Positions 1-9,390 of a DNA stretch of 64,000 bases are shown here, piece by piece. The translations under genes and the position numbers were made by a program. Origin of the DNA: Amycolatopsis camponoti (GTDB lineage Bacteria; Actinomycetota; Actinomycetes; Mycobacteriales; Pseudonocardiaceae); NCBI RefSeq assembly GCF_902497555.1, contig NZ_CABVGP010000002.1, forward strand, positions 1,004,501 to 1,068,500. Direction: 5' to 3'. Within the stretch, counting starts at the first letter, position 1, and every line of letters begins with the position of its first letter. Under the pieces are notes generated by a model. That model saw only the letters and a program-made list of their open reading frames with translations. It was not told the origin of the DNA and searched no databases.

Positions 1-509
1 GCGGCGCGATCCTCGACGACCTCCGTTCGCAGGACTGGGTGCCGCGGGCCGTCCGCAGCAAGGCCAAGGAGGCCGAGCGTGCGATGGAGCGCCTCGGCGC
101 CCGCCTGAACCGCACCCCGACCGACGCGGAGCTCGCCGCCGAGCTCGGCATCGGCCTCGATGACCTGCGCGACTTCTACGGCCAGCTGCAGCTGACCAGC
201 GTCGTCGCGCTGGAGGACCTGGTGGCCGCGGGCAAGGACAGCGGCTCGCTGGTCGACACGCTGCCCGACGACGACGCCGTCGACCCGGTCGCGGTGCTCG
301 TCGACCAGGACAACCGCCGGCAGCTCGCGCAGGCCATCGCGCAGCTGACCGAGCGCGACAAGATCGTGGTCAGCCTCTACTACTTCGAGAGCCTGACGCT
401 CGCCGAGATCGGCAAGGTCCTCGGCGTGACCGAGTCGCGGGTCAGCCAGCTGCACACGCGGGCGGTCATGCGGCTGCGCGCCAAGCTGGTCGAGCAGACC
501 GGCTCCTGA
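1..509 (+). CDS. whiG: RNA polymerase sigma factor, WhiG/FliA type (3' part only)
   Basis: This is the C-terminal part of a sigma-70 family factor whose start lies before the window; the reading frame is open from base 3. It begins with RGAILDDLRSQDWVPR, the conserved stretch at the region 2/3 junction of the FliA/WhiG group. Region 3 follows (AKEAERAMERLGARLNRTPT) and then region 4, with the helix-turn-helix around TLAEIGKVLGVTESRVSQLH near the end. WhiG controls early sporulation genes in mycelial actinomycetes. Its place just before the M23 peptidase and rpsB matches the usual actinomycete order. The symbol is inferred from family and position; a paralogue cannot be excluded from a fragment. 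Confidence 0.8.
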   Translation, partial: GAILDDLRSQDWVPRAVRSKAKEAERAMERLGARLNRTPTDAELAAELGIGLDDLRDFYGQLQLTSVVALEDLVAAGKDSGSLVDTLPDDDAVDPVAVLVDQDNRRQLAQAIAQLTERDKIVVSLYYFESLTLAEIGKVLGVTESRVSQLHTRAVMRLRAKLVEQTGS

Positions 510-1367
510 TCAGGGACCACCTCCCCACGGCTTGAGCCGGAACTCGCCCACCTCACCGGTCAGGGCGAGGGGATCGACGTACTCGTCGCCCCGGCGCACG
601 CCCCAGTGCAGGCAGGCGGCGATCGTGCAGCCGGGGTGCCCGGCGAGGACGGACCCGAGCACCTGCCCCCGGTAGACCTGGTCCCCGACGGCCACCTTCG
701 GCTCGACGGGCTCGTAGGTGGTGCGCAGGCCGCCGTCGTGGTCGACGGAGATCACGGGGCGCCCGGCCACGAGCCCGGCGAAGACGACGACACCGGCATC
801 GGCAGCCAGCACGTCCTGGCCGGGCACGGCGGCCAGGTCGACGCCACGGTGGCCGGGACCGTAGGGCGTTTCCGGGGCGTCGAAGTACTTCATGACCACC
901 GGAACGGGTGAAAGTGGCCAGGACAGCCGCGCCTGCGGCACGGCTCGCGGATCGGCTGCCGGGATCCAGTGGCCGGCCGAGGTGCCCGGCCTGACCGGGA
1001 TCGCCATGAGCGCGACGGCCCACGCTTCGGTCGGCGGCAGCCCGGCCTCGCCGGGGGTGGATGCCGGCAGCTCGGGGCCTGCGCGCCCCGTTTGTGGCGG
1101 CGGTGCAGGTGGCGGCCCGAGGCCACCCATCCGCGTAGGAGGTGGCGGCCCGAGGCCACCCATCGGCGCAGTAGGCGTCCCCAGGGCTGGCGTCGCAGCC
1201 CCAGCCGAGCCGCCGCCGACTACCACGGCCGTCGCGGCCGACCGGCCACCTGGCGCCGAAGCCCAAGCCCAAGCTCCACCGACCCCGATAAAACCGGCCG
1301 TGACCAGGGCGATCACGACCAAACCACCCCCCATCACCCACCGCCGGAAAGCATTGATCAACTCCAT
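510..1367 (-). CDS. M23 family metallopeptidase, membrane-anchored
   Basis: The 285-residue product has an N-terminal membrane segment (GLVVIALVTAGFIGVGG, about residues 14-30), then a low-complexity Ala/Gly/Pro linker, then a C-terminal LytM/M23 domain. The domain shows GHRGVDLAAVPGQDV with the metal-binding His and Asp, and LHWGVRRGDEYVDP near the end with the HxH-like motif. Such enzymes cut peptidoglycan cross-links outside the membrane. I chose the ATG at 1367 because it places the membrane segment at the N-terminus and has GGAG just upstream; a longer frame reaches 1763 but would run into the rpsB leader. It converges on the sigma gene with no gap. This gene commonly precedes rpsB in actinobacteria. 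Confidence 0.85.
   Translation of the reverse strand: MELINAFRRWVMGGGLVVIALVTAGFIGVGGAWAWASAPGGRSAATAVVVGGGSAGAATPALGTPTAPMGGLGPPPPTRMGGLGPPPAPPPQTGRAGPELPASTPGEAGLPPTEAWAVALMAIPVRPGTSAGHWIPAADPRAVPQARLSWPLSPVPVVMKYFDAPETPYGPGHRGVDLAAVPGQDVLAADAGVVVFAGLVAGRPVISVDHDGGLRTTYEPVEPKVAVGDQVYRGQVLGSVLAGHPGCTIAACLHWGVRRGDEYVDPLALTGEVGEFRLKPWGGGP
1108..1163 (-). repeat. 33-bp tandem repeat inside the M23 linker
   Basis: A 23-bp core (GGTGGCGGCCCGAGGCC followed by ACCCAT on the plus strand) occurs at 1108-1130 and again at 1141-1163, period 33 bp. It encodes two copies of MGGLGPPP in the proline/glycine linker of the M23 protein. The identical bases suggest recent slippage duplication. Confidence 0.85.
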
Positions 1368-1746
1368 CTCTCCAGCCTGCGGCACCGTCGGCTCCCGTGG
1401 GGACCCGAAGCGGAATCTGTGGACAACCGGACCCGATGTGGACAACTGCGTCCGTCCGCGGCCGCCGGTGGGGGAGGGGCTGGTGGCAGGGGGTAGAATC
1501 TTTTCCGCGGTCCGCGTGAGCGGGCTGACTTCGCGTGCACGTGCGCGATCCCCCGGCTTTCGCACCACCTGGCCGGGCGAGTCGCACGGCGTCCGGCGGT
1601 CCCTGGGGTTCCTCACTCCTCGGGGTCCGGACACCGCCGCGGGCACCAGGGCGAGCGGCCACCCGGCCGCGAGCGACAAAACCGAGTAGCGCGTGACCGG
1701 CGAACCGCCGCGAGCGCGCACGACACAGAAGAGGTTGATTCCGGCA
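1368..1746 (+). promoter_or_regulatory. rpsB upstream region with possible promoter
   Basis: These 379 bases have no convincing gene. A TAGAAT hexamer at 1494-1499 would fit a -10 box for the rpsB-tsf transcript and leaves a leader of roughly 240 bases; no good -35 was seen 17 bases upstream. The plus and minus frames crossing this stretch have no family features. The M23 start lies at the left edge, so its promoter should also be here. Confidence 0.35.
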
Positions 1747-2631
1747 ATGGCCGTCGTCACCATGAAGCAGCTGCTCGACAGCGGCGTGCACTTCGGGCAC
1801 CAGACCCGTCGGTGGAACCCGAAGATGAAGCGCTACATCTTCACCGAGCGCAACGGCATCTACATCATCGACCTGCAGCAGACGCTGACCTACATCGACC
1901 GTGCCTTCGAGTTCATCAAGGAAACCGTCGCGCACGGTGGCACGATCATGTTCGTCGGCACCAAGAAGCAGGCTCAGGAAGCCATCGCGGCCGAAGCCTC
2001 GCGCGTGGGCATGCCCTACGTCAACCAGCGCTGGCTCGGCGGCATGCTGACCAACTTCCAGACCGTGCACAAGCGTCTCCTGCGCCTCAAGGAGCTCGAG
2101 TCGCGTGAGCAGACCGGCGGCTTCGAAGGTCTCACCAAGCGCGAGATCCTGACGCTGACCCGCGAGAAGGACAAGCTCGAGAAGACCCTCGGCGGTATCC
2201 GCGACATGGCCAAGGTGCCGAGCATCGTGTGGATCGTCGACACGAAGAAGGAGCACATCGCCGTCGGCGAGGCTCGGAAGCTGAACATCCCGGTCGTCGC
2301 GATCCTGGACACCAACTGCGACCCGGACGAGGTCGACTACCCGATCCCGGGCAACGACGACGCCATCCGGTCGGCCGCGCTGCTGACCAAGGTCGTCGCC
2401 GAGGCCGCGGCCGCCGGTCTCATGCAGCGCTCCAGCCGCAACGGTGCTTCCGCCGACTCCAAGCCGGAGCCGGGTGTCGCCACCGACGAGCCGCTGGCCG
2501 AGTGGGAGAAGGAGCTGCTCGCCGGCTCCGAGACCGCCGCCGCCGACGCGACCGAGGCCGCCGCGGCCGTCGACGCTCCGGTCGAGACGCCGGCCGAGGC
2601 CCCCGCCGAGCAGGCGACCGCCTCCTCCTGA
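1747..2631 (+). CDS. rpsB: 30S ribosomal protein S2
   Basis: The protein starts [20 protein letters not shown], the canonical S2 N-terminus, and carries [22 protein letters not shown] and the [15 protein letters not shown] stretch of the family. S2 joins the small subunit late in assembly and helps bind S1/mRNA. At 294 residues it has the acidic Ala/Glu/Pro tail of about 50 residues common in actinobacterial S2. The ATG at 1747 is chosen by family alignment; the frame is open further upstream to 1693. It is followed 100 bases later by tsf, with a hairpin between, the standard rpsB-tsf operon. Confidence 0.98.
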   Translation: MAVVTMKQLLDSGVHFGHQTRRWNPKMKRYIFTERNGIYIIDLQQTLTYIDRAFEFIKETVAHGGTIMFVGTKKQAQEAIAAEASRVGMPYVNQRWLGGMLTNFQTVHKRLLRLKELESREQTGGFEGLTKREILTLTREKDKLEKTLGGIRDMAKVPSIVWIVDTKKEHIAVGEARKLNIPVVAILDTNCDPDEVDYPIPGNDDAIRSAALLTKVVAEAAAAGLMQRSSRNGASADSKPEPGVATDEPLAEWEKELLAGSETAAADATEAAAAVDAPVETPAEAPAEQATASS

Positions 2632-2641
2632 TGCACCGCTG

Positions 2642-2680
2642 CCCGTGCGGCCGGCCCGGTTCCCGGCCCGGCCGCACGGG
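2642..2680 (+). terminator. rpsB-tsf intergenic hairpin (attenuator-like)
   Basis: CCCGTGCGGCCGG at 2642-2654 pairs perfectly with 2668-2680, giving a 13-bp GC-rich stem with a 13-base loop. There is no T-run after it. It starts 10 bases after the rpsB stop, so it probably reduces read-through into tsf or stabilises the rpsB 3' end. Confidence 0.7.
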
Positions 2681-2731
2681 TGTAGCACCCCCCAAAGATT
2701 TCACGTACCTGAAAAGGACGGATTTAGCAGA

Positions 2732-3547
2732 ATGGCGAACTACACCGCCGCTGACGTGAAGCGCCTGCGCGAGATGACCGGCGCCGGCTTCATGGACTGC
2801 AAGAAGGCGATGGAGGAGAACGACGGCGACTTCGACAAGGCCGTCGAGTTCCTCCGCATCAAGGGCGCCAAGGACGTCGGCAAGCGCGCCGAGCGCGCCA
2901 CGGCCGAGGGCCTGGTCGCCGGCGACGGCGGCGTCCTGATCGAGCTCGACTCCGAGACCGACTTCGTCGCCAAGAACGCCGACTTCCAGGCGCTCGCCGC
3001 GAAGATCGTCGAGGTCGCGAAGACCGTCAAGACCAGCGACGTGGACGCCCTCAAGGGCGCCGAGCTGGACGGCAAGACCGTCAACGAGGTCGTGCAGGAG
3101 CTGTCCGCCCGCATCGGCGAGAAGCTCGAGCTGCGCCGGGTCGTGTCCTTCGAGGGCCAGACCACGAACTACCTGCACCGCCGCGGCTCGGACCTGCCGC
3201 CGGCCGTCGGTGTGCTCATCGAGTTCACCGGTGACGACACCGAGGCCGCCCGCGCCGCCGCCATGCAGGTCGCCGCGCTGCGCGCGAAGTACCTGACCCG
3301 CGACGAGGTGCCCGCCGAGATCGTCGAGAACGAGCGCTCCATCGCGGAGAAGACCGCTCGTGAAGAGGGCAAGCCGGAGCAGGCCCTCTCGAAGATCATC
3401 GAGGGCAAGGTCAACGCTTACTACAAGGACAACGTCCTGCTCGAGCAGCCGTCGGTCAAGGACAACAAGAAGACCGTCAAGGCCCTGCTCGACGCGGCCG
3501 GCGTGACGATCACGAAGTTCGCACGCTTCGAGGTCGGCCAGGCCTGA
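2732..3547 (+). CDS. tsf: Translation elongation factor Ts
   Basis: The protein begins [20 protein letters not shown] and continues with MDCKKAMEE and [11 protein letters not shown], the N-terminal EF-Ts domain, followed by the core with [16 protein letters not shown], the TDFV motif that contacts EF-Tu. EF-Ts recycles EF-Tu-GDP in the cytoplasm. Its 271 residues match the short actinobacterial form. The start at 2732 is fixed by the family N-terminus; the frame is open far upstream inside rpsB but those residues are shadow sequence. It ends just before a strong terminator. Confidence 0.98.
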   Translation: MANYTAADVKRLREMTGAGFMDCKKAMEENDGDFDKAVEFLRIKGAKDVGKRAERATAEGLVAGDGGVLIELDSETDFVAKNADFQALAAKIVEVAKTVKTSDVDALKGAELDGKTVNEVVQELSARIGEKLELRRVVSFEGQTTNYLHRRGSDLPPAVGVLIEFTGDDTEAARAAAMQVAALRAKYLTRDEVPAEIVENERSIAEKTAREEGKPEQALSKIIEGKVNAYYKDNVLLEQPSVKDNKKTVKALLDAAGVTITKFARFEVGQA

Positions 3548-3575
3548 GGCCAGGTCCGGGTATAGGTTTCACCCC

Positions 3576-3612
3576 CAGTGCCCCGTCTCCGTCCATCGGG
3601 GACGGGGCACTG
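3576..3612 (+). terminator. Terminator after tsf
   Basis: CAGTGCCCCGTC at 3576-3587 pairs with GACGGGGCACTG at 3601-3612, a perfect 12-bp stem with a 13-base loop. It separates the rpsB-tsf unit from pyrH. Confidence 0.85.
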
Positions 3613-3664
3613 TCAGGTCCAGAAGAAGATTTTTGAGGGTCCAAGGACCTAGGAGGCGACATAG

Positions 3665-4408
3665 ATGGGTGACCGGGTCGAAGGTGGCTACCGGCGGGTG
3701 CTGCTGAAGCTGGGCGGCGAGATGTTCGGCGGTGGTTCGATCGGCGTCGATCCGGATGTCGTCCACTCGGTCGCGCAGCAGATCGCCGACGTCGCCCGCA
3801 CCGGCGTCCAGGTCGCGGTCGTGATCGGCGGCGGCAACTACTTCCGGGGCGCGGAGCTCTCGCAGCGCGGCATGGACCGCGACCGCGCCGACTACATGGC
3901 GATGCTGGGCACCGTGATGAACTGCCTGGCGCTGCAGGACTTCCTGGAGAAGGAGGGCCTGCCCACCCGCGTGCAGACCGCCATCACGATGGGCCAGGTC
4001 GCCGAGCCCTACATCCCGCGCCGCGCCGAGCGGCACCTGGAGAAGGGGCGCGTCGTGATCTTCGGCGCCGGGGTCGGCATGCCGTACTTCTCCACCGACA
4101 CCGCGGCCGCGCAGCGGGCGCTCGAGCTCGGCTGCGAAGCCGTGCTGATGGCCAAGGCCGTCGACGGCGTCTACACCGCGGACCCGAAGGCCGATCCGAC
4201 CGCCGAGATGTTCCGCGAGATCACCCACCGCGAGGTGCTGGAGCGGGACCTCAAGGTCGCCGACGCGACGGCGTTCAGCCTCTGCATGGACAACAACATG
4301 CCGATCATCGTGTTCAACCTGCTCACCGAGGGGAACATCGCCCGCGCGGTGAGTGGTGAAAGAATCGGCACGTTGGTCAGCACCCCCGCCGACGGGGTGC
4401 CGGCCTAG
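3665..4408 (+). CDS. pyrH: UMP kinase
   Basis: The 247-residue product is a bacterial UMP kinase of the amino acid kinase fold: [12 protein letters not shown] binds phosphate, [14 protein letters not shown] follows, and [16 protein letters not shown] is the UMP-binding segment. [19 protein letters not shown] is the ATP-side motif. It makes UDP from UMP for RNA and cell-wall sugar nucleotides. AGGAGG lies 8 bases before the ATG. It is followed by frr after 49 bases in the conserved pyrH-frr-cdsA order. Confidence 0.98.
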   Translation: MGDRVEGGYRRVLLKLGGEMFGGGSIGVDPDVVHSVAQQIADVARTGVQVAVVIGGGNYFRGAELSQRGMDRDRADYMAMLGTVMNCLALQDFLEKEGLPTRVQTAITMGQVAEPYIPRRAERHLEKGRVVIFGAGVGMPYFSTDTAAAQRALELGCEAVLMAKAVDGVYTADPKADPTAEMFREITHREVLERDLKVADATAFSLCMDNNMPIIVFNLLTEGNIARAVSGERIGTLVSTPADGVPA

Positions 4409-4457
4409 ACCTGCTGGGATCAGCAAGCGCCACACCATCACAACACCGGGAGTAGCC

Positions 4458-5015
4458 GTGATCGACGAGACCCTCCTCGACGCCGAGGAGAAGATGGAAA
4501 AAGCGGTGTCCGTCGCGAAGGACGACCTGACGTCGGTGCGCACCGGCCGGGCCACTTCGTCGATGTTCTCGCGCATCGTGGTCGACTACTACGGCGCGCC
4601 GACCCCGCTGAACCAGCTGGCCAGCGTCAACGTGCCCGAGGCGCGGATGGCGCTGATCAAGCCCTACGACCAGACCCAGCTGAACGCCATCGAGAAGGCG
4701 ATCCGCGAGTCCGACCTCGGGGTCAACCCGAGCAACGACGGCAACGTGATCCGGATCGTCATCCCGCAGCTCACCGAAGAGCGGCGCAAGGAGATGGTCA
4801 AGGTCGCGAAGAGCAAGGGCGAGGACGCGCGGGTGACCATCCGCAGCATCCGCCGCAAGGCCAAGGAAGAGCTCGACCGCATCGGCAAGGACGGCGAAGC
4901 GGGCGAGGACGAGGTCGTGCGCGCGGAGAAGGAACTGCAGAACCTCACCGACACCTACTCGCACAAGGTCGACGAGCTGGTCAAGCACAAGGAAGCCGAG
5001 CTGCTCGAGGTCTGA
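4458..5015 (+). CDS. frr: Ribosome recycling factor
   Basis: At 185 residues this matches RRF exactly in size. It starts [23 protein letters not shown] in three adjoining blocks and contains [34 protein letters not shown], and the C-terminal helix ending [13 protein letters not shown] with EF-G splits post-termination ribosomes. GTG 4458 is the start that gives the family N-terminus. Its TGA overlaps the cdsA ATG by one base, so translation is probably coupled. Confidence 0.97.
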   Translation: MIDETLLDAEEKMEKAVSVAKDDLTSVRTGRATSSMFSRIVVDYYGAPTPLNQLASVNVPEARMALIKPYDQTQLNAIEKAIRESDLGVNPSNDGNVIRIVIPQLTEERRKEMVKVAKSKGEDARVTIRSIRRKAKEELDRIGKDGEAGEDEVVRAEKELQNLTDTYSHKVDELVKHKEAELLEV

Positions 5016-6232
5016 TGGCACAGGTGAGCGAGGAACGCGAGGACCGGGTGGAAGCCACCGGAGACCAGCCGGCGGCCGCTCCCGGGACGCCGGGCACGGC
5101 GGACGCCGGCACTCCGGCGACGCCGGAGTTCCCGGGTACCACCGGGGCGGCCCGCACTCCGGACGCTTCGGCGACCTCGGGTTCGGGTTCGGGTTCGGCC
5201 GAGACTCCCGCGGTGCCGGGCACTTCCGGAAGCGGCAGCTCGGCGGCGACTCCCGCGGTGCCCGGCACCTCCGGCGCCGGCAACCCGGCGATATCCGGCG
5301 ACGCGGCGGAAAGTGCCGTGCCGGGAAATGCGGTGCTGGGAACTGGCGAAACGGACCGGCTGTCGGCCGCCGGGAGCGCCACGGCCGGACCGGCGGTGGC
5401 GCCCGAGGCCAAGAAGGCCTCCAAGGCCGGCCGGAACCTGCCCGCGGCCATCGGCGTCGCCCTGCTGCTCGGGGCCGCGATCATCGTTTCCCTGCTCACC
5501 GTGCGCTTCCTGTTCATCGGGATCATCGCGGTCGCGATCGCCGTCGGCACCTTCGAGTTCGCGGGGGTGCTGCGCCGGGTCGCCGACACCCGGGTCGCCA
5601 TGATCCCGGTGCTCGTCGGCGGGCAGGCGATGATCTGGCTGGCCTGGCCGTTCGGCCGCGAAGGCGCGCTCACCGCGTTCGTCCTCACCGTGCTCGCCTG
5701 CCTGCTGTGGCGCCTGCCCGGCGGTGCGAAGGGCTACCTGCGCGACATCAGCGCGTCGGTGTTCGCCGCCGCCTACCTGCCACTCTTCGGCGCGTTCGCG
5801 GCGATGCTCGTGCCGCCGTCGGACGGCGTCGGGCGCGTTCTCACGTTCCTGATCGGCGTCGTCGCGTCGGACACCGGCGGCTACATCGCCGGCGTGCTCG
5901 GCGGCAAGCACCCGATGGCGCCCGCCATCAGCCCGAAGAAGACCTGGGAAGGCTTCGCGGGTTCGGTCGTCGGCGGCGTCGTGGCCGGGGCGCTGACCCT
6001 CAGCCTGCTGCTGGACGGCCACGTCTGGCAGGGCGTGATCTTCGGTGTCGCGATCGTGCTGACCGCGACCCTGGGCGACCTCGTCGAGTCGCTGATCAAG
6101 CGCGACCTCGGCGTCAAGGACATGGGCACGCTGCTGCCCGGGCACGGCGGGATCATGGACCGCCTCGACTCCCTGCTGCCGTCGGCCGTGGTGTCCTGGC
6201 TGCTGCTTTCGGCGTTCGTGCCGCTCGGCTGA
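5015..6232 (+). CDS. cdsA: Phosphatidate cytidylyltransferase
   Basis: This membrane enzyme makes CDP-diacylglycerol, the precursor of phosphatidylinositol, phosphatidylglycerol and cardiolipin. Residues from about 140 onward hold seven to eight hydrophobic helices, and the CdsA signature SLIKRDLGVKDMGTLLPGHG then GIMDRLDSLL is near the C-terminus with the metal-binding Asp residues. The first 130 residues are unusual: a disordered Ala/Thr/Pro/Gly/Ser region with repeated TPAVPGTSG units, so the protein is about 405 residues instead of about 280-300. The start overlaps the frr stop (TGATG). Confidence 0.96.
   Translation: MAQVSEEREDRVEATGDQPAAAPGTPGTADAGTPATPEFPGTTGAARTPDASATSGSGSGSAETPAVPGTSGSGSSAATPAVPGTSGAGNPAISGDAAESAVPGNAVLGTGETDRLSAAGSATAGPAVAPEAKKASKAGRNLPAAIGVALLLGAAIIVSLLTVRFLFIGIIAVAIAVGTFEFAGVLRRVADTRVAMIPVLVGGQAMIWLAWPFGREGALTAFVLTVLACLLWRLPGGAKGYLRDISASVFAAAYLPLFGAFAAMLVPPSDGVGRVLTFLIGVVASDTGGYIAGVLGGKHPMAPAISPKKTWEGFAGSVVGGVVAGALTLSLLLDGHVWQGVIFGVAIVLTATLGDLVESLIKRDLGVKDMGTLLPGHGGIMDRLDSLLPSAVVSWLLLSAFVPLG
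5204..5274 (+). repeat. 45-bp direct repeat in the cdsA N-terminal extension
   Basis: A 26-bp sequence starting ACTCCCGCGGTGCC occurs at 5204-5229 and, with two changes, at 5249-5274. It encodes the TPAVPGTSG units. A run of GGTTCG triplet pairs just before it (5180-5200) encodes a GSGSGS linker. Confidence 0.8.
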
Positions 6233-6312
6233 CCTGCGGTGCGAGGCGCCGCCTAACAGACCTAGGCGACGCGTCGTGGACCACCGAAGCTTCCCCGGGT
6301 TTGACTGGGGGC

Positions 6313-7632
6313 ATGCTCACCGAAACCCGCGCCCGGCTCGCGCTCGCCGCCGTCTGCCTGGGCTTCGTGATGATCACGCTCGACGCGACCATCGTGAACC
6401 TCGCCCTGCCCGCGATCGGCGCCGACCTCGGCGAACCGTCGACGGCGGCGCTGCAGTGGATCGTCGACGCCTACACCGTCACGCTCGCCGCGTTCCTGCT
6501 CACCTGGGGCGCCGCCGGTGACCGGTGGGGCTCGCGACGCGTCTTCGAAGTGGGCGTCGCCTTGTTCGTCGTCGCGAGTGTCGCCTGCGCACTCGCCGGT
6601 GACGCCGCCTGGCTGATCACCGCCCGGGCGGTGCAGGGCGCGGGCGCCGCCGCGCTGCTGCCGTCGTCGCTCGCGCTGATCGTCCACCAGTTCCCGGACC
6701 CGCGGGAGCGCGCCCGCGCGCTTGGCGTGTGGGGCGGCATGAGCGGCGTCGGGCTCGCCGCCGGGCCGGTGCTCGGCGGGCTCGCGGTCGGACTCGCCGA
6801 CTGGCGGCTCGTCTTCGCGGTCAACGTCCCGGTCGGCATCGTCGCGATCGTCCTGACGCGGCGCGCGGTCGCCGAGCCGCCCCGGCACGAGACGACCCGT
6901 CTGGACCTGGCCGGGCAGCTGACGGGCACGGCGTCGCTCGCGGGGCTCGTCGCCGGGCTCATCGAATCCGGGCACGCCGGCTGGCTCGCCCCGACGACGA
7001 TCGCGCTGCTCGCCGCGGGAGTGGTGGCCGGCGTGGTGTTCGTGGCGGTCGAGCAGCGCGTCGGGGAACCCGTGCTCCCGCTAGGGATCCTGAAGATCCG
7101 GAACTTCGCGGTGGCGACGGCGATCGGCGGCCTGTTCAACTTCTGCCTCTACGGCACGCTCTTCTGCCTCGCGCTGTACCTGCAGCGTGCCTGGTCGCTC
7201 GGCGCGCTCGCGGCCGGGCTGACCCTGGTGCCGCTGACGGTGGTGGTCGCGCTCAACGCGTTCTTCAGCGGCCGGCTGACCGGGCGGTCCGGCCCGCGCG
7301 TCCCGATGATCGCGGGCGCGCTGGCCGGGCTCGTGGGCTCGGCCGGCTTCGCGCTGTTGCCGGCGGACCGCGCGCTCGTGCTGTTCGTCGTGGTCTCGGC
7401 CGGGTACGGCTGCTGCTCGCTGGCCATGCCCGCGATGACGTCGCTGGCGATGAACTCCTTGCCGGGCCAGGCCGGGCTGGCCGCGGGCGTGCTCAACGCG
7501 TCGCGGCAGACCGGGGGAGCGATCGGGGTCGCGCTCGTCGGCGCGCTGCTGCCCGCCACCGGGATGTGGCTGGTGGCGGGCGGGTTCGCGCTCGTCGCGG
7601 GACTCGCGCTGGTCGAGCGTCAGTCGTCGTAG
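6313..7632 (+). CDS. MFS drug-export transporter, DHA2/EmrB-type
   Basis: The 439-residue product is a proton-driven exporter of the major facilitator superfamily. It begins with a hydrophobic helix holding MITLDATIVNLALPAIGADL, the motif of the QacA/EmrB group, then WIVDAYTVTLAAFLL and the GDRWGSRRVFEVG motif A between helices 2 and 3. A second cluster of helices follows to the C-terminus. The substrate cannot be told. The ATG at 6313 starts right at the first helix. A short inverted repeat CGCCTA/TAGGCG at 6250-6268 lies upstream and could be an operator. It runs 13 bases into the convergent VOC gene. Confidence 0.88.
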   Translation: MLTETRARLALAAVCLGFVMITLDATIVNLALPAIGADLGEPSTAALQWIVDAYTVTLAAFLLTWGAAGDRWGSRRVFEVGVALFVVASVACALAGDAAWLITARAVQGAGAAALLPSSLALIVHQFPDPRERARALGVWGGMSGVGLAAGPVLGGLAVGLADWRLVFAVNVPVGIVAIVLTRRAVAEPPRHETTRLDLAGQLTGTASLAGLVAGLIESGHAGWLAPTTIALLAAGVVAGVVFVAVEQRVGEPVLPLGILKIRNFAVATAIGGLFNFCLYGTLFCLALYLQRAWSLGALAAGLTLVPLTVVVALNAFFSGRLTGRSGPRVPMIAGALAGLVGSAGFALLPADRALVLFVVVSAGYGCCSLAMPAMTSLAMNSLPGQAGLAAGVLNASRQTGGAIGVALVGALLPATGMWLVAGGFALVAGLALVERQSS

Positions 7633-8465
7633 GGGTCGTCGACCTCCGCGCGGCCCCAGTCCTCGGAGACGCGCGAGTGGTCGATCACCGCGAAGACGGC
7701 GCCTTCCGGGTCGGCGAGGATCGCCATCCGGCCGAACGGTGTGTCGTAGGGCTGGATCACGACGGTGCCGCCGTTCATCAGCGCTTCGCCGGCGACGGCG
7801 TCGACACCGCGGGCCGGGTCGATGTCGAAGTAGACGAGCCAGTGTGGCGGGGTGTCGAGGCTGTACTCCGAGCCCATCACGTACCGGTACAGCACCGGCT
7901 CGTGCTCGATGAGCCATTCGACGTAGTCGAGCGACTCGCCGTCGCCGATCTGGTGGCTCCCGTAGGTGAAGAGCTTGGTGTAGAAGTGATCCGCCGCGAC
8001 GCCGTCGTGGGTGTTGAGGTCCGCGCCGCTGAAGGTGTTGGGGATCCCGGTCACGAACTCCCAGTCCGGCGGCACCTCCCAGAACACCACCGGCGCGCCG
8101 CTCGTGTCGTAGGCGTGCAGGATGGTGCCGCGCTCGGGGATCGGCATCGGCCCGAGCGTCAGCCGGCCCCCGAGGTGCTCGACCCATTCGGCCGCGCTCG
8201 CGGTGTGCGGTACGGACAGGTGTGGCATCCAGCCCAGCGGCGCGCCCTGGGCGGCGCGGTAGAGACCGCCCACCGGGACGGCGCCGAGCGTCGCGATGGC
8301 GTACCGCCCGTCGGACGTCGCCGGGTCGCGCTGAGTGGCGTAGGTCCATCCGAAGAGGGCACCGTAGAATCTTTCCGCCACGGCCTGTTCGCGGCAGGCC
8401 AGCTCGATCCAGCACGGGATTCCGGCCGGGATCGGGGACGCGGTGGTGGACGGGTCGATCGCCAT
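7620..8465 (-). CDS. VOC (glyoxalase/bleomycin-resistance fold) protein, two-domain
   Basis: The 281-residue product has two tandem VOC modules. Module 1 holds CWIELACREQAVAERFYGALFGW and module 2 holds DHFYTKLFTYGSHQIGD, and each ends in a beta strand with a candidate metal-binding Glu or Gln. Proteins of this type are often annotated glyoxalase-like or antibiotic-resistance proteins, and several act as lyases or hydroxylase-related enzymes; substrate unknown. GGGAGGAG lies 6 bases before the ATG at 8465, which I prefer over an upstream frame start. Confidence 0.82.
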   Translation of the reverse strand: MAIDPSTTASPIPAGIPCWIELACREQAVAERFYGALFGWTYATQRDPATSDGRYAIATLGAVPVGGLYRAAQGAPLGWMPHLSVPHTASAAEWVEHLGGRLTLGPMPIPERGTILHAYDTSGAPVVFWEVPPDWEFVTGIPNTFSGADLNTHDGVAADHFYTKLFTYGSHQIGDGESLDYVEWLIEHEPVLYRYVMGSEYSLDTPPHWLVYFDIDPARGVDAVAGEALMNGGTVVIQPYDTPFGRMAILADPEGAVFAVIDHSRVSEDWGRAEVDDPYDD

Positions 8466-8577
8466 GGGTGCTCCTCCCGAGACCCACCGAATTCTATGCG
8501 TGAACCGTGTGGTTTCCGCCAAGATTCGGCCGCCGGAAAATCACTGCCGGCGGGGGAAGGCCCCGAAAGGAGCAGCG

Positions 8578-9390
8578 GTGCGGTGGTCGTCCCGGCGCGC
8601 GGAGGTCGTGCCGAGTCCGAACATCTGGTACTACCAGGCCGATTACGAGCTGGAGAACCGGGCGCAGGACAGCGGCGGCGAGATCTGGCGCGTGCTGCGC
8701 GAAGAGGGCGACTGGGCCGGCCGGGACGTGCTGGACGTCGGCTGCGGGGACGGGTTCCACTTGCCACGCTTCGCCCGCGACGCGCGTTCGGTGCTCGGGG
8801 TGGAGCCGCACGAGCCGCTCGTGCGAAGCGCGCTGAAGCGCGTGGCGGGACTGTCGAACGTGGACGTCAAGATGGGCCGGGCCCAGCGGCTGCCGGTTCG
8901 CAGCGCGAGCGTCGACGTCGTCCACGCGCGCACGGCGTACTTCTTCGGGCCCGGCTGCGAGCCGGGGCTGGCGGAGGCCGAGCGGGTGCTGCGGCCGGGC
9001 GGGGTGCTGCTGATCGTCGACCTCGACGTGACCAGCGAGCCGTACGGCACCTGGATGCGGGCCGACCTACCGCGCTACGACCCGGCCGCCGTCGAACGGT
9101 TCTTCGCCCGGGCCGGCTTCGGGTGCCGCCGGGTCACCACCGAGTGGCGGTTCGAGACGGCGGCGGACCTCGAAGCGGTGCTGAAGATCGAGTTCAGCAA
9201 GCGCGTCGCCGAACAGGCGATCGCGGAGTCGGTGCAGCGTAATGGGAATCGCGCGCACGACCTGACGTTGCCGGTGGGCTACCGCGTCCACGCGCGGGCC
9301 AAGCCCACCGGCCTCGTCCTGCCAGGTCACTCGGCTGCTTCTTCCGGAGAAGCCGAGGACTCGTCCTCGTCTTCGCCGAGGATGCCGTAG
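8578..9390 (+). CDS. Class I SAM-dependent methyltransferase
   Basis: The Rossmann motif I is VLDVGCGDGFHLPRF and motif II is LGVEPHEPLV, with RLPVRSASVDVVHART and LRPGGVLLIVDLD as the post-motifs. It should transfer methyl from S-adenosylmethionine to a small molecule, substrate unknown. The GTG at 8578 has AAAGGAG six bases upstream; an ATG frame start at 8443 lies inside the divergent VOC gene and is less likely. The last 20 codons (acidic/serine-rich) overlap the convergent PadR gene by 64 bases. Confidence 0.82.
   Translation: MRWSSRRAEVVPSPNIWYYQADYELENRAQDSGGEIWRVLREEGDWAGRDVLDVGCGDGFHLPRFARDARSVLGVEPHEPLVRSALKRVAGLSNVDVKMGRAQRLPVRSASVDVVHARTAYFFGPGCEPGLAEAERVLRPGGVLLIVDLDVTSEPYGTWMRADLPRYDPAAVERFFARAGFGCRRVTTEWRFETAADLEAVLKIEFSKRVAEQAIAESVQRNGNRAHDLTLPVGYRVHARAKPTGLVLPGHSAASSGEAEDSSSSSPRMP

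Noticed and set aside
553..2688. Very long minus-strand frame across the M23 and rpsB genes
   Set aside because: High-GC shadow frame antisense to rpsB with low-complexity translation.
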